From Paenibacillus sp. Soil766 (GTDB lineage: Bacteria > Bacillota > Bacilli > Paenibacillales > NBRC-103111), in contig NZ_LMSJ01000054.1 in assembly GCF_001428105.1 (NCBI RefSeq), forward strand, positions 308,205 through 372,204: a DNA stretch of 64,000 nt, read 5' to 3'. Numbering within the stretch: the stretch's first letter is position 1; every line of letters starts with the position of its first letter. A model generated the notes under the pieces. The model did not search any database. It was not told the DNA's origin and saw nothing but the letters and a program-made list of their open reading frames with translations. Below, piece by piece: positions 43,325 through 52,568 of this stretch. The position numbers and the translations under genes are program-made.

Positions 43325-43343
43325 ATCCCCGATACACGGGGAT
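43325..43343 (-). terminator. terminator of the 49540-43355 sugar operon
   Basis: ATCCCCG pairs with CGGGGAT around ATACA. On the minus strand TTTTTTGCG follows. It lies between the convergent ger and ABC operons. Confidence 0.85.
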
Positions 43344-43354
43344 CCTTCACACGA

Positions 43355-44236
43355 TTATCCTTTTACCGAACCTGCAGCTATACCTTCTACAATTCGATTA
43401 CTCAATAAGATGAATGCGATCATGATTGGCAAAATACTGATCATCAGGGTCGCGCCAATCGCGCCCCAATCGGTCGTATATTGGCCGACGAAGTTCTGAA
43501 CACCTACGGTCAGGGTCTTATACTTTTCCGAGGAAATGAACGTATTCACGAAAATAAACTCGTTCCAATTATAGATCATATTGATGATCACAGCGGTAGA
43601 TAGCACTGATGCCGTCATCGGCAGCGTAATGCTGAAGAAAATACGATTCACGGAGCACCCGTCCATAACGGCTGCTTCTTCTACTTCACGTGGGAGTGTG
43701 TAATAAAAGCCGAGCATAATCATGATCGTAATCGGCAAATTAAACGCAATGTAGGACAAAATGATCGATAACGGATGATTGGTTAAGTTCATTTTCATAA
43801 ACATACTGAATAGCGGAATGAGCGTCGAATGCACGGGAATCATCATGCCAACCATAAACAGGCCCAGCACCAAGGATTGCAGCTTCCATTTCATCCGGGT
43901 CAATGCGAATGTCACTAAGCTTGCTAATAAAACAGTGATCCCAACCGATGCTAACGTCATCCAGACGCTGTTAAAAAAGTAACTATTGATATGGCCCTGC
44001 GTCCAGACCTTCTCGTAATTCTCCCAACGCAATCTCTCGGGGAAAGCCATCGGGGCGAGATTGAAGATTTCCTCATTATTTTTCAAGGAGAATAGCATGA
44101 GCCACAAGAGCGGAAAAATCTGAATCACAGCGACAATCGATAACACGATATAGAGTATGCCATATCCGATTTGTCCTGGCAGCTTGCTTCGTTGGGTTAG
44201 CGCCTGTGCCTGACGACGGGTGGTTTCGAGTTGCAT
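43355..44236 (-). CDS. carbohydrate ABC transporter permease (MalG-type), YesM/YesN-linked
   Basis: A 293-residue six-TM permease with EVEEAAVMDGCSVNRIFFSI as the EAA loop and the usual C-terminal NRIVEGIAAGSVKG. It is the last gene of a minus-strand run: kinase, AraC regulator, binding protein, MalF-type, MalG-type. The cargo is an unknown carbohydrate; no glycosidase gene is adjacent. Confidence 0.9.
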   Translation of the reverse strand: MQLETTRRQAQALTQRSKLPGQIGYGILYIVLSIVAVIQIFPLLWLMLFSLKNNEEIFNLAPMAFPERLRWENYEKVWTQGHINSYFFNSVWMTLASVGITVLLASLVTFALTRMKWKLQSLVLGLFMVGMMIPVHSTLIPLFSMFMKMNLTNHPLSIILSYIAFNLPITIMIMLGFYYTLPREVEEAAVMDGCSVNRIFFSITLPMTASVLSTAVIINMIYNWNEFIFVNTFISSEKYKTLTVGVQNFVGQYTTDWGAIGATLMISILPIMIAFILLSNRIVEGIAAGSVKG

Positions 44237-44257
44237 TGGAATCGGAATCTCCTTTCG

Positions 44258-45139
44258 TTACGAGTATTGAATTTCATCTTTGGACGCTGTCGCTTTACGA
44301 ATTAACCACGTAGCCACGAGGCATATCAAGAGCAAGAAGAAGCCAATTGCGCTGGCATAACCGAAATCGTAGCCTTTGAACGCTTTGCGGTACATGTAAG
44401 AAGCCATTACTTCACTGGATCCGTTAGGTCCGCCCCCTGTCATGACATAGATGAGGTCGAAATATTTCAGTGATCCTACGACGGCCAGAACGACCGTTAC
44501 TTTCATCACCTCTGCGATTAACGGAACACGAATGGAGATCGCAATGCGCCACGGGCTGGCACCATCAATACGTGCTGCTTCGATCAGCGAGGTTGGTACA
44601 TTTTTCAATGCAGCGTAATAGATCAAAATATAAAATCCGGCGTACTGCCATAAGATCGGCATGAAAATCGCGTATAGAACAATGGATGGATTGGACAGCC
44701 ATTCCGGTGTATGCGTAACCCCCAGAGACGTTAGGATAGCATTCAATACCCCGTTCGTTGGGTGGAATATTTTCAACCATAATTGCGCGATAGCGACAGA
44801 GGAAAGCAGCATAGGAATGAGATAGATTTTGCGAAAAAGATTAGCCCCGCGAATGTTTGCGGACAGTACCAAGGCGACTAGCAGATAGCCGAGCAGGGAG
44901 ATCGTTGAGAAGATCGCCAGCAAAAACGAGTGCTTCGCGCTTCCCCAGAACAATTTATCTGTAAGCAGTTCTGCGTAATTATGCAAACCAATAAAACTCA
45001 TTTTGCCTACGCCATCCCATTTCATAAGCCCGTAGTAGCCCGTCATAATGATCGGCATATAGATCAAGGCTAGCAGCAGAAATAACGAGGGGATCACGTA
45101 AATCGCAATCATGGATTTGTTAGACATGACTTTATCCAT
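44258..45139 (-). CDS. carbohydrate ABC transporter permease (MalF-type), YesM/YesN-linked
   Basis: A 293-residue six-TM permease with LIEAARIDGASPWRIAISIRVP as the EAA region (broken by me across the conserved Gly). I chose the ATG at 45139 because GGGAG lies nine bases upstream; the frame extends to 45274 through the end of the binding-protein gene. It pairs with the MalG-type gene 21 bases downstream. Confidence 0.9.
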   Translation of the reverse strand: MDKVMSNKSMIAIYVIPSLFLLLALIYMPIIMTGYYGLMKWDGVGKMSFIGLHNYAELLTDKLFWGSAKHSFLLAIFSTISLLGYLLVALVLSANIRGANLFRKIYLIPMLLSSVAIAQLWLKIFHPTNGVLNAILTSLGVTHTPEWLSNPSIVLYAIFMPILWQYAGFYILIYYAALKNVPTSLIEAARIDGASPWRIAISIRVPLIAEVMKVTVVLAVVGSLKYFDLIYVMTGGGPNGSSEVMASYMYRKAFKGYDFGYASAIGFFLLLICLVATWLIRKATASKDEIQYS

Positions 45140-45230
45140 AGCAGGCACTCCCTTTCTGAAACCAATAAAGGTAAAGGACATACCACTTTGCAGGGATATG
45201 TCCTTGCCCGTATCGTTCGTATTCGTTAGA

Positions 45231-46592
45231 TTACTTGGCTTCTTTCGCCATGGCATCCTCATGATTCTTCGCAAAAACTTCCGGTGTCACTGCTTTACCA
45301 AACAAAGCTTGAATCATATTCAAGTGAACTTCTGCGGAAGCAGGCTTCATCTGAACATCTGCGAACAGCGTAATGTTGCTCGCTTTATTCAACTCATTTA
45401 AGAGGTCAATGTACATTTGTGGCAGCTTCACTTTGGATGTGTCTACTTTCGTTGCTGGGATTACACCTGCTTCAGTAATCGCGTGCTCGCCCCACTTCGA
45501 TACGAAGAAGCTAACGAATTTCTTGGATTCTTCTTTTACTTTGGAGTTGTTCGCTACGAACAAGCCCACGCCCGGTCCGCCAACCCAGCTATCCATGTTG
45601 CCTTTACCGCCATCAACCGTTGGGAATTTAAAAAATCCGATTTGATCCTTGAACGCTTGCGGCACATCTTTGTTCGTTGTGTAGTTCGGTAATTCCCATG
45701 TTCCCATCATATACATCGCGGCTTTGCTGTTCATGAACTCCGCTTTACCTTCGTCATTGCCAAGCCCATTGAAGCCTTTGTTAAAGGCATTCATATCGAC
45801 AAGCTGGGAAATTTCCGTAGCTGCGCGAACTAAACCTGGATCGTTGAAGGAACCTGTGCGGTCAATCGCTTTTTTCAATGTTTCTGGTCCGCCGATACGG
45901 TCAGCAAGGTACATGTACCATAGTGAGCCAGTCCAACGGTCTTTGTTGCCTAGTGCGATTGGAGCTACACCGTTCGAGCTCAGTGTTTTGACTATGTTTT
46001 TGAACTCATCATATGTCTTAGGAGGGGCAAGGTTATACTTGGCAAAAAGTGCTTTATTGTAATACACCGGCACGATGTTCAATTCAACCGGAAGACCGTA
46101 GGTTTTACCGCTGAATGCGTAAGCATCTGTTGTGCCTTTCACGAATTTATCTTTCAAATCCCCTTGCAACAAGTCATCAAGCGGAGCGAACATGTCGCCT
46201 TTTACATAAGGATCCATGTAGCCTGCTGCCCACGTGAAGCCCACATCAGGAAGGGCATTCGAGGTAGAAAGCACTTTCATTTTATTCTTGTATTGTTCAT
46301 TCTCGAGCACTTCTTGCTCAATCGTCACATTCGGATTCGCAGCTTGATACTCTTTTATGATATCGTTTACAATTTTGTTTTGTGTAGCGGAGTTTCCTGT
46401 CGGCCACAGGTGCATCATTTTAATCGTTACTTTTTTGGCGGGTTGCGCAGTTGCAGCTTCCGTTGCTTTCGCTGTCTCTTTAGGCGCTGTTGTCGTTTGA
46501 CCTGCATTATCGGTGGAGCTTGAACAGCCCGTCAGTGCCATCGATAGGCCGAGCATCGTAGTTAGCGACCATGTAAGCGTTTTTCTTACCAT
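45231..46592 (-). CDS. sugar-binding lipoprotein, YesM/YesN-linked ABC importer
   Basis: A 453-residue family-1 binding protein with a lipoprotein signal (MLGLSMALTGCSSS, lipobox LTGC) and an Ala/Thr-rich linker. The SBP fold shows YQAANPNVTIEQEVLENEQY and SNALPDVGFTWAAGY. The start has AGGGGGAA upstream. A cre-like 15-mer (ATGAAAGCGCTACAA on the minus strand, 46632-46646) precedes the gene, hinting at CcpA control. The element lacks one base of the usual 14-bp cre, so this is weak. Confidence 0.9.
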   Translation of the reverse strand: MVRKTLTWSLTTMLGLSMALTGCSSSTDNAGQTTTAPKETAKATEAATAQPAKKVTIKMMHLWPTGNSATQNKIVNDIIKEYQAANPNVTIEQEVLENEQYKNKMKVLSTSNALPDVGFTWAAGYMDPYVKGDMFAPLDDLLQGDLKDKFVKGTTDAYAFSGKTYGLPVELNIVPVYYNKALFAKYNLAPPKTYDEFKNIVKTLSSNGVAPIALGNKDRWTGSLWYMYLADRIGGPETLKKAIDRTGSFNDPGLVRAATEISQLVDMNAFNKGFNGLGNDEGKAEFMNSKAAMYMMGTWELPNYTTNKDVPQAFKDQIGFFKFPTVDGGKGNMDSWVGGPGVGLFVANNSKVKEESKKFVSFFVSKWGEHAITEAGVIPATKVDTSKVKLPQMYIDLLNELNKASNITLFADVQMKPASAEVHLNMIQALFGKAVTPEVFAKNHEDAMAKEAK

Positions 46593-46685
46593 GTTTGTTT
46601 CCCCCTAATCATTTGTGTGCTACGTGTTTTATTGTAGCGCTTTCATTGTGCCCGCAGGGAGTAACAGCTATCGGGTAATATTCCA

Positions 46686-47495
46686 CTATTTCGAGGTATC
46701 TATCCGATCATCGGCGTCCACCATCTGTTTCCGATACTGATTCGGGCTCGTCCCTTCATACTCTTTGAACAGCTTGATGAAATATTTCGACGTCTGGTAG
46801 CCTACCTGCTCCGAGATATCCGCAATCGTTAATCTGGTTTGCAGCAGCAGCTCCTTCGCCTTCTGGATCCGGTTTCTCGTAACATATTCACTAAAGGTGA
46901 AACCCGTTTGCTCTTTGAAAAGAGCGCTGAAATAGCTTGGATTCAGATGGATCTGGCTTGCTACCTCGCTCATGCCGAGGGGATCTTGTAAATGTGCCTC
47001 CACGTAATCTACCGCTTGTTGGACAGGTGGACTGTAATTTTTGGCGGAAGTTTTCGCCTGCATTAAGCGCGTGTCCACCATTTTCTCCATCGTTTCAACG
47101 CGGCCGCGTTCTTCCTCAATGCGCAGCGCCTGCTCGACAGCATCGATCAGCTTGCTCTTCTGAATGGGCTTGAGCAGATAGTTAACAACACCTAATTCGA
47201 TTGCTGTTTGTGCATATTGAAAATCCGGATGTCCTGAAATAATGATAACTACTGGCTTGTGGGCGAAACCACGTGTGCCTTCTACGACTTGCAGACCGTT
47301 CATCTCGGGCATGCGGATGTCTGTAATTAAGAGATGCACGGGTCTTGATTGTAAAAGCTCAAGAGCTTCTGCCCCATTGCTGCAGCTGAGTATCGCATAA
47401 CGCCCGATGGACCAGGCTTCTAATGCTTTGCGTATGCCTTCTCTCGTTAATGGCTCATCGTCAACGATGAGTATGGTTTTGCCCGATTGGTTCAT
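46686..47495 (-). CDS. AraC-family response regulator (YesN-type)
   Basis: A 269-residue protein. The receiver domain has ILIVDDEPLTREG and the phospho-acceptor Asp in LLITDIRMPEMNG. A C-terminal AraC helix-turn-helix pair (about 168-262) has MSEVASQIHLNPSYFSALFK and IADISEQVGYQTSKYFIKLF. I chose the ATG at 47495 (AGGAGG six bases upstream); the frame opens earlier at 47558. It should be phosphorylated by the kinase encoded upstream and activate the ABC importer genes downstream. Confidence 0.92.
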   Translation of the reverse strand: MNQSGKTILIVDDEPLTREGIRKALEAWSIGRYAILSCSNGAEALELLQSRPVHLLITDIRMPEMNGLQVVEGTRGFAHKPVVIIISGHPDFQYAQTAIELGVVNYLLKPIQKSKLIDAVEQALRIEEERGRVETMEKMVDTRLMQAKTSAKNYSPPVQQAVDYVEAHLQDPLGMSEVASQIHLNPSYFSALFKEQTGFTFSEYVTRNRIQKAKELLLQTRLTIADISEQVGYQTSKYFIKLFKEYEGTSPNQYRKQMVDADDRIDTSK

Positions 47496-47665
47496 CGTGT
47501 TCCTCCTACAATCTCCCCACAAAGTGACGTGTTCCTTCGAAGCATATTCCGTCCGCATCGAGCTTTAGCTCGATCGGCGTCTAAACTTACTTTTCAAAAC
47601 GGTCATACATCTCTGAATTGCTTCGATAATAGTTTAGACATTACTTCGCGGGGACCCCAAGATAT

Positions 47666-49540
47666 TTATTTTTCGCCAGAAAAACTAGCCTCGAAAGCAT
47701 TCGCGTAAATAGGAATATCGAAGCTCACGCTGGTACCCTGTCCGAGACTACTCGTGATCGTTAAGCCACGATATGTATCTGGAAGTGACGGATAATAGAG
47801 CTGAAGACGTCGCTGCACATTGGAAATGGCCATGCCTTTTCCTTTGCTCGTTGGGTTATTTGTGTTAGGGCAAGCGCCAGCAGATGAACCCAGATTCGGG
47901 CTTGATGGAGAGCTCGATGCGGAAGAGCTAGATTCATTGCCCGTGGCTGCGCTATCACGTTCCATCGACTCCAGCACAGCTTGCAGTGTCTGTTCATTCA
48001 TCCCAGGACCGTCATCACGTACCGTGATGCGCAGCTCCGTCGGCTCAAGCGGCGACGGTTCCACGCAAATCGTGATGAGTCCCGCGCCTATTTTGCCCTC
48101 CAAGCCATGCAAGATTGCGTTCTCCACCAAAGGCTGAATCAGCAGCTTCGGTACGTGTACGTGACTGTACATCTCTTCGCTGTCTATTTTCCAAACGAGT
48201 CGCGAACCGAACCTCACACTCATAATGCTCAGATAACGCTTAATATGCTCCAGTTCCTCCGATAGGTTGACCCACACATCCTTGTTCGGATTGCCGATGA
48301 CATAGCGAAATAAATCAGACATAGCTACAACAAGATCAGCTAGCTCTTCTTCCTCTTTTTCCTGCAAGGACCAGTACAGAGCTTCTAATGTGTTATACAA
48401 AAAATGAGGATCAATCTGCGCTTGAAGTGCTTGCAGCTCTGTTCGGCTTTGAATCATTTCTTTCTCGTACACGAGTTTGATGAGTCGATTCATATTATCT
48501 ACCATCTGATTGTAAGTCATGTTCAAATCATTCAGCTCTGTGGTGTAAGACTGCGTCAAATTGGGTGTGAGTACCCCTTGCCTTGTATTCCTCATGGCTC
48601 GCATCAATCTGAGGATGGGTCTCGTAATCATCGAGGATAGCAGAAACGACAGGATAATAAACAGCACCAAACCGATGGCCCCAGATACGATAATCGCCCA
48701 GCGCAACACAGAAATCCCATCTGTCACATCACTCACTGGGTACAAAATCATCAACGTCCAGCCTGTCTGCTCCGAGAGCTGTTTCACCAAAATATACCGT
48801 TTCTGCTCTAACGTAACCTGCTGCGAATCGGTATGCATCAGCCCGCTGATGTTCGCAAGTGCTGTGCCTTCAGAGACAATTGGCCTTGCCGAGCTATCGG
48901 CAAGCAGCATTAATTCGCGATGCCCCGCATCGGGGAGTTGGCTTTGGAAATCAAAATAGCTGCGATTAATCCGCACCATCAAATATCCGCCATTCGAGAA
49001 CCAACGGTCAATTAAATTGATCCGACGAATGGCGAGAACTGTGTCCGGATTCTTCGGATCGCTCCCAATCCAGATCAGCCTGCCCTTCTCTTTATCCGCC
49101 TGCTCGATCCAATTCGGCTCGATAAGATCAGTTAGCTTTTGCTCGTCCAGTGGAAACATGCGCGCAAAGTCCGTCGTATACAACTCGACATTGCTCACAC
49201 CACTGTAAGCTTGGATGTGATTGGCGATTTTCAGCAGCGACTGACGCTCACTGAAGTTTGGCGCCTTTCCTTGAACGGATGATAAAAACAATTGCTGCAA
49301 ATACACATCATTTACAGCCTGTAGCGTCAACGTATCGATTTGCGTAATGATCGCTTCAAGCCGGCCGTTCGCTTGACTAGCGATTTGCTTCATCTGTGTC
49401 TCCGCCTTCGTACCCAGGAGGGTGGACACCGAATTATACGTAATCGCACCTGCACAGACCAGAACGATAATCATCACAGCAATAAATCCCGCCAACATCT
49501 GATTGCGCAATGTATTCCAGTTAGCTAGCTTCTGCCACAA
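47666..49540 (-). CDS. YesM-type sensor histidine kinase with low-complexity insert in the ATP lid
   Basis: A 624-residue kinase. It has a membrane segment at about 13-35, an extracytoplasmic sensor region to about 290, a second membrane segment, and HAMP. A His_kinase domain follows (LQALQAQIDPHFLYNTLEAL, with the phospho-acceptor His in DPHFLYN), then HATPase_c. Between the G1 box (RDDGPGMNEQ) and the G2 box (GKGMAISNVQRRL) lies an unusual insert of about 40 residues rich in Ser, Pro and Asn. I chose the TTG at 49540, eight bases after AAAAGGGGAA. The frame runs on to 49642 through a 9-bp repeat that is probably not translated. Confidence 0.88.
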   Translation of the reverse strand: MWQKLANWNTLRNQMLAGFIAVMIIVLVCAGAITYNSVSTLLGTKAETQMKQIASQANGRLEAIITQIDTLTLQAVNDVYLQQLFLSSVQGKAPNFSERQSLLKIANHIQAYSGVSNVELYTTDFARMFPLDEQKLTDLIEPNWIEQADKEKGRLIWIGSDPKNPDTVLAIRRINLIDRWFSNGGYLMVRINRSYFDFQSQLPDAGHRELMLLADSSARPIVSEGTALANISGLMHTDSQQVTLEQKRYILVKQLSEQTGWTLMILYPVSDVTDGISVLRWAIIVSGAIGLVLFIILSFLLSSMITRPILRLMRAMRNTRQGVLTPNLTQSYTTELNDLNMTYNQMVDNMNRLIKLVYEKEMIQSRTELQALQAQIDPHFLYNTLEALYWSLQEKEEEELADLVVAMSDLFRYVIGNPNKDVWVNLSEELEHIKRYLSIMSVRFGSRLVWKIDSEEMYSHVHVPKLLIQPLVENAILHGLEGKIGAGLITICVEPSPLEPTELRITVRDDGPGMNEQTLQAVLESMERDSAATGNESSSSASSSPSSPNLGSSAGACPNTNNPTSKGKGMAISNVQRRLQLYYPSLPDTYRGLTITSSLGQGTSVSFDIPIYANAFEASFSGEK

Positions 49541-49587
49541 GCGGAGTTCCCCTTTTCGAGTAGAGTTTGTGATGCGAGAGATACTGC

Positions 49588-49623
49588 AGATTCGAGAGAT
49601 TCGAGAGATTCGAAAGATTCGAG
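49588..49623. repeat. 9-bp tandem repeat (four copies) upstream of the yesM-type gene
   Basis: AGATTCGAG is repeated four times, the third copy ending GAA. It lies between the kinase start and array D, in the probable 5' untranslated region. Confidence 0.8.
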
Positions 49624-49754
49624 AGTCAATGGATTTAAGCATCCAATGGATTCAATATGCAAAATCATACTACATAGAAGTTAGTTTGGCTATTAAACTA
49701 TCTAAATTTTGAGTGGAACATTTTTTAAGTTTTCACCACAAGCACAATTGGTCC

Positions 49755-50166
49755 GCTGTAAGTCGATTTTTTCGACTTGCGTGAGCAAGACAGGGGCTTT
49801 CGGGCGCTGTAAGTCGATTTTTTCGACTTACGTGAGTAAGACAGGGGCCCATGGAGCGCTGTAAGTCGATTTTTTCGACTTGCGTGAGCAAGACAGGGGC
49901 CCATGGAGCGCTGTAAGTCGATTTTTTCGACTTACGTGAGTAAGACAGGGGCCCATGGAGCGCTGTAAGTCGATTTTTTCGACTTACGTGAGTGAGACAG
50001 GGGCTTTGGCGCGCTGTAAGTCGATTTTTTCGACTTGCGTGAGTGAGACAGGGGCTTTGGAGCGCTGTAAGTCGATTTTTTCGACTTACGTGAGCGTGAC
50101 TTGGGCCCATGGAGCGCTGTAAGTCGATTTTTTCGACTTGCGTGAGCGTGACTTGGGCTTAACCAA
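49755..50166. repeat. 51-52 bp tandem array D (eight copies, hairpin in each)
   Basis: Units start at 49755, 49806, 49858, 49910, 49962, 50013, 50064 and 50116. Each contains the perfect hairpin AAGTCGA-TTTTT-TCGACTT followed by a G-rich segment (ACAGGGGC or CTTGGGC). Units are too alike for CRISPR and have no unique spacers. The array fills the gap between the kinase start and the nos stop. Confidence 0.93.
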
Positions 50167-50238
50167 AAAAAGCCCACCCACCTTCACACCAAATGTGAAT
50201 ACGTGAGCAGACTGATGGACTTGAAGGACTGACCGTAA

Positions 50239-51327
50239 CTAGTATTTTCTACTGTGGTAAAAGAAATTAGGCAGCTTCACTTCATTCGTGTAGTGCTGAT
50301 GAAAAATGTGCGTCGTCGCCGGGGACATCGGCGGAATCAGCCACGTCCAATCGCCCGTGACATCGCGTTCACTTTTCTCTTCCTTGTCCTCGAAGCGATT
50401 GAACTGCTTCGCTGCCGTGTGGTGATCGACGATGGCAACACCTTGCTGCCCATACGAATGCAGCACCGCTACATTCAGCTCGACCAGCGCTTTGTCTCGC
50501 CACAGCGTCGACTCCCGCCGCGTGTCGAGCCCCATGATCGACGCTACCCGCGGCAGCATGTCATACCTGGCCTCATCGGCAAAGTTCCGCGCGCCGATTT
50601 CGGTTCCCATGTACCACCCGTTAAAAGGCGCCGCGGGATACATCACGCCGCCTATTTCGAGGTACATGTTAGCTACCATTGGCACCGCATACCATTGCAG
50701 ATTCAGTTCAGCGAAGGCTGGCAGCTCAGGATGCCTGATAGCCACCTCCATAATCAATGCTCTCGGAATCTCGAACAACCGCGGAGCTCGTTCTCCCACT
50801 TGAAGCATGAGCGGCAGCACATCAAAATGTGTGCCAGCTCCCTGCCAGCCAAGTGCCTGGCATGCCTTGGTGAAAGCCACTGAAACGGAATCGCCGACGA
50901 TCCCATGTTCCGTCTCATAGCCAGCATAGCGAATCAGCTGCTCATTCTTGATCTGAACAACAGATTTCCCTGCACGCGAAGGAGGAAATATCGTGATGAC
51001 GGGGCGGATTTTGCCGCCATTCGTCGCTTCCTCGATATGTCTGAACAGCGCATCCGCCGCGGCTTCCTCCGTCTCTATATGCCGAGCGTCGTGTACACGA
51101 AGCGACTCCCAGAACAACCGACCAATGCAGCGGTTGCTGTTGCGCCAAGCCATTTTTGCACCGTGCACCAGCTCTTCAACCGTATGCTCATACGTCCCTT
51201 TATAATGAATCGCTTGCGTAATTTCGGCAACACGCGTGTCGATTTGAGCCTGACTTTTGCCCAATTCGGTATAGCATTCTTGTATAAAAGGGATCGCTTT
51301 CTCTAGTTGCTGGACTTGAACTTTCAT
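50239..51327 (-). CDS. nos: nitric oxide synthase oxygenase (bacterial NOS)
   Basis: A 362-residue oxygenase-only NOS, the usual bacterial length, without a reductase domain. The heme-ligand Cys is in AWRNSNRCIGRLFWESLRV; the substrate-binding region shows FNGWYMGTEIGARNF and YDMLPRVASIMGLD. It oxidises L-arginine to NO and citrulline with reducing power from general flavodoxin or reductase partners. In Bacillus, NO protects against oxidative stress and antibiotics. GGAGCTACACC precedes the ATG. The small gene upstream ends 13 bases before it, so they are probably co-transcribed. Confidence 0.96.
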   Translation of the reverse strand: MKVQVQQLEKAIPFIQECYTELGKSQAQIDTRVAEITQAIHYKGTYEHTVEELVHGAKMAWRNSNRCIGRLFWESLRVHDARHIETEEAAADALFRHIEEATNGGKIRPVITIFPPSRAGKSVVQIKNEQLIRYAGYETEHGIVGDSVSVAFTKACQALGWQGAGTHFDVLPLMLQVGERAPRLFEIPRALIMEVAIRHPELPAFAELNLQWYAVPMVANMYLEIGGVMYPAAPFNGWYMGTEIGARNFADEARYDMLPRVASIMGLDTRRESTLWRDKALVELNVAVLHSYGQQGVAIVDHHTAAKQFNRFEDKEEKSERDVTGDWTWLIPPMSPATTHIFHQHYTNEVKLPNFFYHSRKY

Positions 51328-51340
51328 GGTGTAGCTCCAA

Positions 51341-51670
51341 TCATTTCACACTAAATTGGTCGGGAATATAGCTGATATGGGAAGTTGCGACGATCGTTAG
51401 CTCGCCCAATTCTACCGCAAACTGCACAGCATCATCACCGACATAGAACCATAATTTCCGTGTAGGCTCATTCTCAAACTCTTGGAAAACAAATACGTTC
51501 AGTTCATTTTTCCATTTCAAAAGCTCCGCAATACGCTCCGGCTGATCAATCTGAACACGAAACAACCACTGTTCGCCTTGCTGCTCCCATGTATAGGGCA
51601 CGGGGTGCTTACCCGTATCAATAAATGCACGACCGCCAACCGCATGCTTCACTAGAAAAGTTTCCTTCAT
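51341..51670 (-). CDS. small conserved-looking protein upstream of nos
   Basis: A 109-residue soluble protein I do not recognise. It is rich in Trp, Phe and Tyr, with a predicted alpha/beta pattern (YTWEQQGEQWLFRVQI, LNVFVFQEFENEPTRKLWFY) and no signal or membrane segment. AGGAGG precedes its ATG and it lies 13 bases upstream of nos, so a link to NO synthesis or to the adjacent pirin is possible but unproven. Confidence 0.7.
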   Translation of the reverse strand: MKETFLVKHAVGGRAFIDTGKHPVPYTWEQQGEQWLFRVQIDQPERIAELLKWKNELNVFVFQEFENEPTRKLWFYVGDDAVQFAVELGELTIVATSHISYIPDQFSVK

Positions 51671-51702
51671 CGCTGAACCTCCTCCATCTCTCCAATATCG
51701 CC

Positions 51703-52401
51703 TTATGGCAGATCAATAAGCATGAAATGTGTATCTTCGAGCGCACGAATCGTTAACGTTGACTCTGCTTGGATGCGCGCGCTATCCTTTGTTTCGAGTA
51801 TCGCATCATTGGCCGAGCATTTCCCGCTAACGAGCATGAGAAAAATACGACGATTCTCACCTTGCTCGAACACCAACTCTTTCCCTGCATCCAGTTTGCT
51901 CAGGTAGATGCTCATGTCTTGATGGATTTTGGCGATGTGAGGGCCGCCTTCGGGTGTCACGACTGGCAACAGATGATTAATCATCGCCTCTGGCTCATAC
52001 GTCACATTTTCAAAAGAGGGCTCTATCCCTCGCTTCGCTGGCATAAACCATAGCTGAAATAGACTCATCGGCTCCGTTTCCGATGCATTGTACTCGGCAT
52101 GAATCACGCCGCTCCCCGCGGACATCCGCTGCACACCGTTGGAAGCCGTTATGGCTACATGGCCGAGGCTGTCTTCATGCTTAATCGCTCCGCTGAGCAC
52201 GATGCTGACGATCTCCATATCACTATGGGGATGCGGGCCAAACCCCCGTCCTGCTGCGATATCATCGTCATTACACACTCGCATGACACCAAAGCTGACA
52301 TTTTCTTCATCAAAATAGTCGCCGAATGAGAAGCTTTTGTGGCTCTTGAGCCACCCCAAATCAGTTGAATTACGCGTGTCAGCCGGGAATACTTGGATCA
52401 C
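51703..52401 (-). CDS. pirin-family bicupin protein
   Basis: A 232-residue protein with the pirin signature: FSFGDYFDEENVSFGVMRV, then GFGPHPHSDMEIVSIVLSGA with metal-ligand His residues, and QRMSAGSGVIHAEYNASE. YhaK and quercetinase-like pirins are redox-sensitive cupins. The start is GTG at 52401 with GAAGGAGG upstream. It lies 32 bases from the small gene that precedes nos, so the three may share a transcript. Confidence 0.9.
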   Translation of the reverse strand: MIQVFPADTRNSTDLGWLKSHKSFSFGDYFDEENVSFGVMRVCNDDDIAAGRGFGPHPHSDMEIVSIVLSGAIKHEDSLGHVAITASNGVQRMSAGSGVIHAEYNASETEPMSLFQLWFMPAKRGIEPSFENVTYEPEAMINHLLPVVTPEGGPHIAKIHQDMSIYLSKLDAGKELVFEQGENRRIFLMLVSGKCSANDAILETKDSARIQAESTLTIRALEDTHFMLIDLP

Positions 52402-52568
52402 AGCAATCGCCTCCTTCTATAAGTACCTATAGCTTATCACACTGGAGTTCCTAACTTCCATGTCAGATCGGTGGCAGAACGAAGCCAGTTGTGTGACGAT
52501 GGCCAATTCTGCCTCTGTATGCGTGTTTTTCACCGTTACAGCTTGGGGTAACACCAGCCAGCCAGTCG

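Noticed and set aside
49541-49642. 34-residue N-terminal extension of the YesM-type kinase
   Set aside because: It would encode RISRISRI from the 9-bp repeat and lacks a ribosome site; the TTG at 49540 has one.
49733-50177. Minus-strand ORFs of 125 and 81 codons with repeated SRKSKKSTYSAP
   Set aside because: They are produced by the 51-52 bp array. Unit length alternates between 51 and 52, so no single frame is maintained through the array, and no ribosome site is present.
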